Origin: Butyrivibrio sp. AC2005
GTDB taxonomy: Bacteria > Bacillota > Clostridia > Lachnospirales > Lachnospiraceae
DNA length: 64,000 bases
Assembly: GCF_000424145.1 (NCBI RefSeq)
Contig: NZ_AUJI01000033.1
Span: forward strand, 1 to 64,000
Direction: 5' to 3'
Below are positions 58,885-64,000 of the stretch, one piece after another. The translations under genes were made by a program, and so were the position numbers. Position 1 is the stretch's first letter. Each line of letters opens with the position of its first letter. The notes under the pieces are model-generated. The model worked only from the letters and a program-made list of their open reading frames with translations. It had not been told where the DNA came from and searched no databases.

Positions 58885-59400
58885 TTATATCTCTACCTCA
58901 AAAGGTGCTTCGACATCAAAAACATCACTGTAGAAGCCAAACCAGCTAAGTCCCTCCACAAGGCATTTCACATTGTAGCTTTCTTCCTCATCAAAATTAA
59001 ATTCTTCACCGGAAGCCTTCTTTATCTCAAAGACATCAATGATATTTTCCATCAATACTACATTGACCATCATTTCCAGATGCTCAAGTTCTTCATCGGT
59101 TATGGTACATTCAGTCCGGTATCACTTAATGACTGTCTGCATATACTTTTCCATATATGCCCGTCTTTCATTCACGTCATTATTCCATGCGATCCATCCA
59201 AGACCATGGGACCATAAATTGGCAATATCATATAAATACCAACAAGTACGGCAGTTATCGAAATCAAATACATTGATTTTTCCTGTATCATACTCAATAT
59301 TGTAGTTTCCATCGCTATTAGGAAATTCATCTGTATTTTTTTGTTCATTTCAGTATTCCTCTTTATCGCGTCCATATATTTTGAACCATGGAATTCAATC
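58885..59400 (-). pseudogene. Phosphotransferase (APH-like) gene with frameshift and nonsense codon
   Basis: Minus strand: GNYNIEYDTGKINVFDFDNC, RTCWYLYDIANLWSHGLGW, then YMQTVIK, an in-frame TGA where relatives have glycine (GYR), then YRTECTITDEELEHLE and on to a second stop after FEVEI. The upstream part (FHGSKYMDAIKRNTE) is in another frame, with the shift near an A-run. The N-terminal half is missing. DFDNC is the APH metal motif. Confidence 0.7.
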
Positions 59401-59430
59401 GGCTCCCGTAAATAGCGTTACTATTCACAG

Positions 59431-60321
59431 TTAATGACATTGATTCACAGTTTTTTCCTGTCCCTGAGCTTCATGCTCAGCATCCTTTGTGCCATCAATC
59501 TCAATCATCACAATTTCCGGATGATTGAAAAATCTCGGATATGGCGTACTCTCACGCGCCAGCCCCCTGCTGATAATCATCTCAGAACCGTTTTCCATTT
59601 TATAAATGCCATCAATAAGCTTTGGGAAATACCCCTGATCCGGCGCCATTACCCCAAGTCCTGTGAAGGGAATTCTCCACTGTCCCCCGTGGGCATGTCC
59701 GGAAACAACAAGGTCAAAGGAATACTTCTCATATACATAAACCTTTTCCGGCCTGTGTGACAAGAGGATCCTGTAGTGATTGCTGTCGGAAGCAGCATCT
59801 GCGCCATCCAGCTGAGCTGTCCATTCTTCTTCAGGCATGTAGGTGGGATCATCAACTCCGCAGATATCTATGCTGTTTCCTCTTATCTCGATTGTACTTG
59901 AATCACCCTGAAGTACCACTACGCCTTGTGATTCAAGGTACGCTTTCATCTCTTTTTCTCTTTTACTCCAGAACTCGTGATTGCCCGTCACATAAAAGCA
60001 TGGGTACTTAGGCGCGATCGCCTCTATAAATGCCTTGGTGTTATCATCATCAATTTTGTCATCAAAAATATCTCCGGATAAAAGAACTGCATCCACGCTC
60101 TCTGTTTCCAGCATGGAAGTCAGCTGTGACTGATCCTTACCGTAGTAGCAAGAATGCAGATCTGTGACCAGAGCAAATCTCACAGCCCCCTCTATCTTAC
60201 CGTTACCGTCAATGCTAATTTGCTCAGTAACCGGCCATTCAAACCATGCTATAACTCCGATCAGCACCAACAGTATCAAAATCATAAATACTACAATCTT
60301 TTTAGTCTTACCCTTTTTCAT
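59431..60321 (-). CDS. Membrane-anchored metallophosphoesterase (YkuE-like)
   Basis: A 296-residue calcineurin-like phosphoesterase with an N-terminal membrane anchor (VVFMILILLVLIGVIAWF). Metal motifs: VTDLHSCYYGKD, LLSGDIFDD, VTGNHEFWS, LLSHRPEKV and VSGHAHGGQWRIP, all intact. YkuE-type enzymes act outside or at the membrane, for instance on UDP-sugar or lipid phosphates. The start at 60321 or 60327 is uncertain, as the ribosome site is weak. Confidence 0.9.
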   Translation of the reverse strand: MKKGKTKKIVVFMILILLVLIGVIAWFEWPVTEQISIDGNGKIEGAVRFALVTDLHSCYYGKDQSQLTSMLETESVDAVLLSGDIFDDKIDDDNTKAFIEAIAPKYPCFYVTGNHEFWSKREKEMKAYLESQGVVVLQGDSSTIEIRGNSIDICGVDDPTYMPEEEWTAQLDGADAASDSNHYRILLSHRPEKVYVYEKYSFDLVVSGHAHGGQWRIPFTGLGVMAPDQGYFPKLIDGIYKMENGSEMIISRGLARESTPYPRFFNHPEIVMIEIDGTKDAEHEAQGQEKTVNQCH

Positions 60322-60530
60322 TTCCACTCATTTCAATCCTCTTTTACTTCTTTAATATCAGCGAAATCGCTAGCAGCAAACACACATTTTATCACAAACA
60401 TAAAAAATGAACCAAATAGCGCGCTATACGTGGATTGGTTCATAATATTTTTGTGTGTTTTTTATTCAGTTTATACACAGTTTTTAAAGCAATTATCTTT
60501 TTCATTAAACTGAATATAATCGCTATGCTT

Positions 60531-61010
60531 TCACAAAACATGATAATAAGGACAGATATTCTCAAAAGTCCCATCCTTCATACGAAACCCGCCTGGTATC
60601 GTCCCGAGTTGAACAAATCCAAGTCTTTCATATAAATGCCTGGCATGTATATTACTCTCGACAACAGCATTGAACTGCATTACTCGAAATCCAAGTTCTT
60701 TGGCTTTTTCCAAGCAGTCTGTTACAAGCTTTTCTCCAATATGCTTTCCTCGACACTTTGAGCTTACCGCATAGCTGGCATTACAAATATGTCCACATCT
60801 GCCTACGTTGTTTGGATGCAAAATATACAGTCCTACTATCTTTCCATTGTCTTCAGCCACACCCGTATAGCTCTGTGATCTAAAGAACTCTTTCCCGGTT
60901 TCTTCCTCAAGCATGTCTTCTTGAGGAAATGCAATCCCGTCTTCAACAACCTCGTTCCAGATGCTTATCATCTGTTTAATATCTTTTTCTGTATATTCTC
61001 GTATAAACAT
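60531..61010 (-). CDS. GNAT family N-acetyltransferase
   Basis: A 159-residue acetyltransferase. IREYTEKDIKQMISIWNEVVEDG, ICNASYAVSSKCRGKHIGEKLV (CoA loop) and HARHLYERLGFVQLGTIPGG place it near the phosphinothricin-acetyltransferase-like group. Substrate unknown. AAGGAG precedes the start. Confidence 0.9.
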   Translation of the reverse strand: MFIREYTEKDIKQMISIWNEVVEDGIAFPQEDMLEEETGKEFFRSQSYTGVAEDNGKIVGLYILHPNNVGRCGHICNASYAVSSKCRGKHIGEKLVTDCLEKAKELGFRVMQFNAVVESNIHARHLYERLGFVQLGTIPGGFRMKDGTFENICPYYHVL

Positions 61011-61194
61011 TTAATTGCTCCTTATGTTGCCTATCCTCAGCTCTACTTCTTCTGATGTAGGCATACGATGTGACGCATAGCATGTCTCCATCACAGCCGC
61101 ATTCATTTCATCTTTTTAATAATACACGTAATATTCCTTCAAACAACTGCCGATATCTATACTGTCAAAATCATTCTTTGGAGGGATATCTGAT

Positions 61195-61389
61195 ATGAAA
61201 AGAGATAAAATCGCATGCTCCTGCAAAAACGTTAATTATGGCAAAATCCTTGATGCAGTCAAAAATGGTGCAGATACATATGAAAAAGTCCAGGAAGCAA
61301 CCGGATGTGGTACCGGCTGCGGAAAATGCCGCGATTTTATCACTACCATGATCCGCGATATCCTTATGTTCCCCGAAGATTACGCTTGA
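61195..61389 (+). CDS. BFD-like [2Fe-2S] protein
   Basis: A 64-residue small ferredoxin-type protein. Cysteines are in IACSCKNVNYGKI and ATGCGTGCGKC, the four-ligand pattern of bacterioferritin-associated ferredoxin and NirB/NifU central domains. It probably passes electrons. GGAGGG precedes the start. Its 3' end overlaps a NUDIX remnant on the other strand. Confidence 0.88.
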   Translation: MKRDKIACSCKNVNYGKILDAVKNGADTYEKVQEATGCGTGCGKCRDFITTMIRDILMFPEDYA

Positions 61390-61569
61390 TCATATCCCAG
61401 ATGCTTCATCACTGTCTCAAGTCCCTCCATTGGAACACAGAACGTTCCATCCCTATGTTTGCATCCTTCAAGTACATCATCTATGCTGAACCATTTTACT
61501 TCTTCATCTTGTGACTGTCCTTCCCACAGGAATTCCGTTATCATCTGTTACATCAAAAATCTCTTCCAA
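61380..61569 (-). pseudogene. NUDIX hydrolase remnant with internal deletion
   Basis: The start (TTG 61569 with AGGATAT ahead) reads EEIFDVTDDNGIPVGRTVTR and stops, matching the N-terminus of NUDIX isomerase-like hydrolases. In another frame the same DNA continues FLWEGQSQDEEVKWFSIDDV and ends LETVMKHLGYDQA, matching their C-terminus. The NUDIX box is lost. The deletion joins the two ends out of frame. Confidence 0.6.
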
Positions 61570-61607
61570 AATATCCTACCCCTCTCATATTCGTTTATCG
61601 AAAAACC

Positions 61608-62381
61608 TTAATTCATAAAAATATCCATCTCATGCCATTTTTCTCCACCCCATGTAGATGAAGCTTCTCCGCGATCCAAAAATCCGAATTTTGTATACAT
61701 CTTCACTTTATTGGGGAGACAAGTAAGGACAAGTCTTCTCCTATCACGATTCTGTTCCCTGCGGCAGTAATTATAGACAAGCTCTCTTCCAAGCCCCTGC
61801 ATCCGGTACTCAGGCAGAACATCAAGTCCAAGAATCATGATATTCTTGCCGTCTGCATTATGGAGCCCTGCATCCGTAAAAAATTCATCGCGAAAATCAT
61901 ACTCATCCGTCGCAATACCATTCAGAAATCCAGCCATCTTTCCAGTTTTCTTATCGATTGCCACATAGAAAAAGTCTGCTGCAACTGCTATTCTTTCTCT
62001 TATACGCTCAGGAGTGCATGCTTCATTCGGTGGGAAGCAAATCTGCTCAATCTCTGCAGCTTCATCTGCTTCTTCCTGCTTTATAGTGCGAAACTCAAAC
62101 TGCTCATACAACTTCTGGTCCTCCGCATTCAGTTCCTTTAGAATCTCCCTTGCTCTCTGGCGACCTTTTTCTGTCAGATATGCATACTTATATGCGCCAC
62201 CTCTGCTACGCTTGGGATCAAATATATAATCACTCTGGTCTAATCGCTCTATAGAATCAAAGTCGTATCCTTTCCATGCCATCTCATTGAAATAGCTTCC
62301 CTCCCTGTCATTAAAGCGTGTCAGATACATTAACGCCAGTGTCAGTTCGTCTATTGTCTCCTGCCTCGTCTTTTTGCCCAT
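61608..62381 (-). CDS. DUF6429-like domain fused to GNAT acetyltransferase
   Basis: A 257-residue fusion. Residues about 1-75 (ELTLALMYLTRFNDREGSYF, AWKGYDFDSIERLDQSDYI, YAYLTEKGRQRAREIL) match DUF6429. Residues about 95-257 form a GNAT domain (FRTIKQEEADEAAEIEQICF, LGLDVLPEYRMQGLGRELVY, KVKMYTKFGFLDRG), similar to the arylalkylamine acetyltransferase group. The start at 62381 has GAGGAG six bases upstream. Confidence 0.85.
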   Translation of the reverse strand: MGKKTRQETIDELTLALMYLTRFNDREGSYFNEMAWKGYDFDSIERLDQSDYIFDPKRSRGGAYKYAYLTEKGRQRAREILKELNAEDQKLYEQFEFRTIKQEEADEAAEIEQICFPPNEACTPERIRERIAVAADFFYVAIDKKTGKMAGFLNGIATDEYDFRDEFFTDAGLHNADGKNIMILGLDVLPEYRMQGLGRELVYNYCRREQNRDRRRLVLTCLPNKVKMYTKFGFLDRGEASSTWGGEKWHEMDIFMN

Positions 62382-62412
62382 AACCATCTCCTCATAACCT
62401 TTTTTCGCATCA

Positions 62413-62680
62413 CAATATCAATATTATAACGCAAAATCTCCAGAGCATTGATCTAAATCGATCTTCATCTCCGAGTATTCGTAAGAAATTGAGCCACCTC
62501 TTTATGGCTTCATTTAATTCACAAACCTTTCACACTCTCCCCACATATTTTTAGTTTGGCTTAAGCATCATCCTCTATAGTAAACACATCAAGAGGAACA
62601 CACCTCTTGAGAACCCCTCATAGAAACTTTTTCTTCATAACACACTGCCAGGCTCATAACAGTCTGGCAGCACCCCTCGA
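62413..62680. repeat. Patchwork of repeat copies in a 357-base gene-free gap
   Basis: Three elements found elsewhere meet here: a degraded copy of the CCCCGGAG terminator family (62422-62475, flanks TATTATAACGCAAAAT), the 45-bp copy shared with 55030-55075 (62518-62563), and a CTGCCAG...CTGGCAG hairpin (62646-62670) related to 44130-44156. Nothing in the interval looks coding. Confidence 0.6.
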
Positions 62681-62738
62681 AAATTCAGCCGCAGCGATGC
62701 GGCTTTTATATATTTTCACGCCCTTACACGGAAGGAAT

Positions 62739-62909
62739 TCAGGTCTTTTTGAATTTAAACATTGCAGCATCTTGCTCTAGGCACTGTAGCTGATACTCAG
62801 GAAAGTTCATATTTAATTCTATAAATTTAAGACCCAAATTGCTGCAAAGATTTACATTCTCCTCCAGCGTATGATTTTCAATGAGTGTTGGCATACCAAA
62901 CTGTATCAT
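62739..62909 (-). pseudogene. N-terminal fragment of a sugar-phosphate isomerase/epimerase
   Basis: A 56-codon frame IQFGMPTLIENHTLEENVNL, then CSNLGLKFIELNMNFPEYQ, typical of the first two strands of xylose-isomerase-like TIM barrels, then ends abruptly in FKFKKT. The remaining about 200 residues are absent. Directly downstream of the kinase-like gene. Confidence 0.6.
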
Positions 62910-62920
62910 GATATCCTTTT

Positions 62921-63778
62921 CTACCTTTCCTCTAATAGACCTGCCCAGTATCCATCTATTTCTGCTTTGTTATTGTATGAATTGAGTGCCATAAGCAAAA
63001 AGAATAATTTACTCACTTCATCAAACGACGGCATCTCACAATATGTCTCATATCCCGCCTTGAATTCATCCCAGTCCTCAACCTGGTAATGAAGGAAGCT
63101 AAGCTCCAATTCTACAGGTCCAATAACGTACGCATCTAAATCAACACACGCAACAATATTCTCATCGCTAAACAAGAACTGATCCGCGCATATGTCGATC
63201 ATTATTAGTGAATTACCACAGCTTGAAAGCTTATTATCCTTTATCTGCTCGTAATAACCTCTGACCTTTTTATCTGCATCATCATTTCCACTCCAATGCT
63301 CGCTAATACAATCCTCAATATATCTTCTGGCATTCTCAAAAAAGAAATCACCTTTTGAAGTGCCCAAAAGGCCAGAATAATTGGCCTTTGTCCGGTGATT
63401 ATATCCAATAAACTGACCCAAAGTATAAGCGTTATTCTTTCCCTTTGGGAAAAAATCATTATCCCATGATTTTCCTTCAACAAACTCAAAAACGCTTGCA
63501 TCTTCATTTGCTGCTACAATCGGAGCGACTTTTATATGAGGATTATCCTTCAAAGCACTGTAAATATTATAAAGACTTGCATTCTGCTCCCTTACCGAAT
63601 AACCAAACACCCTCCTCATCATTGTCCAAAACGGTGAAAAATCATCTCTTGTCATGAATGGTGTCTTTAAAATATATCTTTTCCCCTCGTATGTAAAAAA
63701 ACGAATTTCATTGGATGAGACTCCTCCCATCTCAAATGAAGCTCTATTCCTTTGGGCATATTCCAAAATCGTATTCAT
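62921..63778 (-). CDS. APH-like kinase-fold protein
   Basis: A 285-residue protein resembling aminoglycoside/choline-type phosphotransferases. The N-lobe has RFFTYEGKRYILKTPF (the ATP-binding lysine) and VAPIVAANEDASVFEFVEGKSW (hinge). The catalytic loop reads MIDICADQFLFSDE, where H-x-D-x4-N is expected, so it is altered. The metal motif VDLDAYVIGP keeps D-x-D. It may be an atypical or weak kinase. Start at 63778. Followed by the TIM-barrel fragment. Confidence 0.75.
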   Translation of the reverse strand: MNTILEYAQRNRASFEMGGVSSNEIRFFTYEGKRYILKTPFMTRDDFSPFWTMMRRVFGYSVREQNASLYNIYSALKDNPHIKVAPIVAANEDASVFEFVEGKSWDNDFFPKGKNNAYTLGQFIGYNHRTKANYSGLLGTSKGDFFFENARRYIEDCISEHWSGNDDADKKVRGYYEQIKDNKLSSCGNSLIMIDICADQFLFSDENIVACVDLDAYVIGPVELELSFLHYQVEDWDEFKAGYETYCEMPSFDEVSKLFFLLMALNSYNNKAEIDGYWAGLLEER

Positions 63779-63871
63779 TCCTTACTCAATGAGACCTCCG
63801 TGGAAATAGCATTCGTATGGCGAAGATGTTCAACATGCCCAGATAATCATCATTTATCAGCTGAATAGTTT

Positions 63872-64000
63872 TCATATATCCTCTAATTTTTCCATGCAAT
63901 ATTTATATCCGTCATAGACATGTGTCGGTATATCCGTAATACCGGCTCTTCTGCCGATGTCATGCATCAAGCCTACAATATATGCTTTTTCAGAATTCAA
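63872..64000 (-). pseudogene. HD-domain protein, truncated and running off the window
   Basis: From the window edge the minus strand reads LNSEKAYIVGLMHDIGRRAG, ITDIPTHVYDGYKYCMEKLEDI, then TGA. HDIGRR with a histidine further on (HVYDGY) is a short HD-domain hydrolase pattern. Relatives normally continue well past MEK, so the C-terminus seems cut short. The start is outside the window. Confidence 0.55.

Overview
The window looks like chromosomal DNA of an anaerobic, low-GC Firmicute, most probably a Lachnospiraceae member of the Butyrivibrio/Pseudobutyrivibrio/Roseburia kind. This is inferred from AGGAGG-type ribosome sites at nearly every gene, the small-protein families present, a chemotaxis receptor, and an IS91-type transposase of clostridial type. 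Most genes lie on the minus strand in short operons.

Layout. 1-1558: an IS91-like HUH transposase with a small acidic companion gene and hairpins at both sides. 1637-15140: a probable sulfur/cysteine island, with cysK, a nitroreductase-like protein, an NMT1/SsuA-type ABC importer, an L-2-aminothiazoline-4-carboxylate (ATC) hydrolase homologue and an M20 amidohydrolase. A polar amino-acid (cystine-like) ABC importer and two paralogous Rrf2/CymR-IscR-like regulators follow. A radical SAM gene, an ECF S component and a pyridoxal kinase are interspersed. A related motif occurs in the promoters of both importer operons and upstream of one regulator. 15256-23914: a lipoprotein metalloprotease, a chemotaxis receptor, a GT4-GH13-membrane-protein operon and DegV. 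24006-32409: AarF kinase with a phasin-like partner, DgkA, rhomboid, ThpR, YbaK, RpiB-like, PspC/DUF4342, Bcp, YccF.

32578-41424 is the most interesting part: an RNA-repair neighbourhood. It has two PF10127-type nucleotidyltransferases, RtcB RNA ligase, a DUF2828 (Ro60/TROVE-related) vWA protein, a divergent WYL regulator and, between the last two, three tandem structured RNA candidates on the minus strand. The three share a 5' motif (AAG-R-Y-R-C-N3-CAGCAA) and a terminal stem with compensatory changes. The first carries a tRNA-like module (T-arm and D-arm mimic) without a usable acceptor stem, which is the hallmark of bacterial Y RNAs (YrlA). I read this as a Ro60-like/Y RNA/RtcB system built on DUF2828.

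41612-64000 is a mixed housekeeping region: HAD, GNATs, HPr-like, DUF4003, PspC, AlkZ-related-EVE fusion, MBL fold, a MATE-GHKL ATPase fusion, endonuclease IV, HD and metallophosphoesterases. It is rich in gene remnants with internal deletions or nonsense codons (nitroreductase, two NUDIX genes, FAD oxidoreductase, nuclease, phosphotransferase, TIM-barrel isomerase, HD protein). It also holds several repeat families, including a regular 53-bp tandem array at 58505-58800.

All functions are assigned from motif recognition in the translated sequence; no database search was possible.
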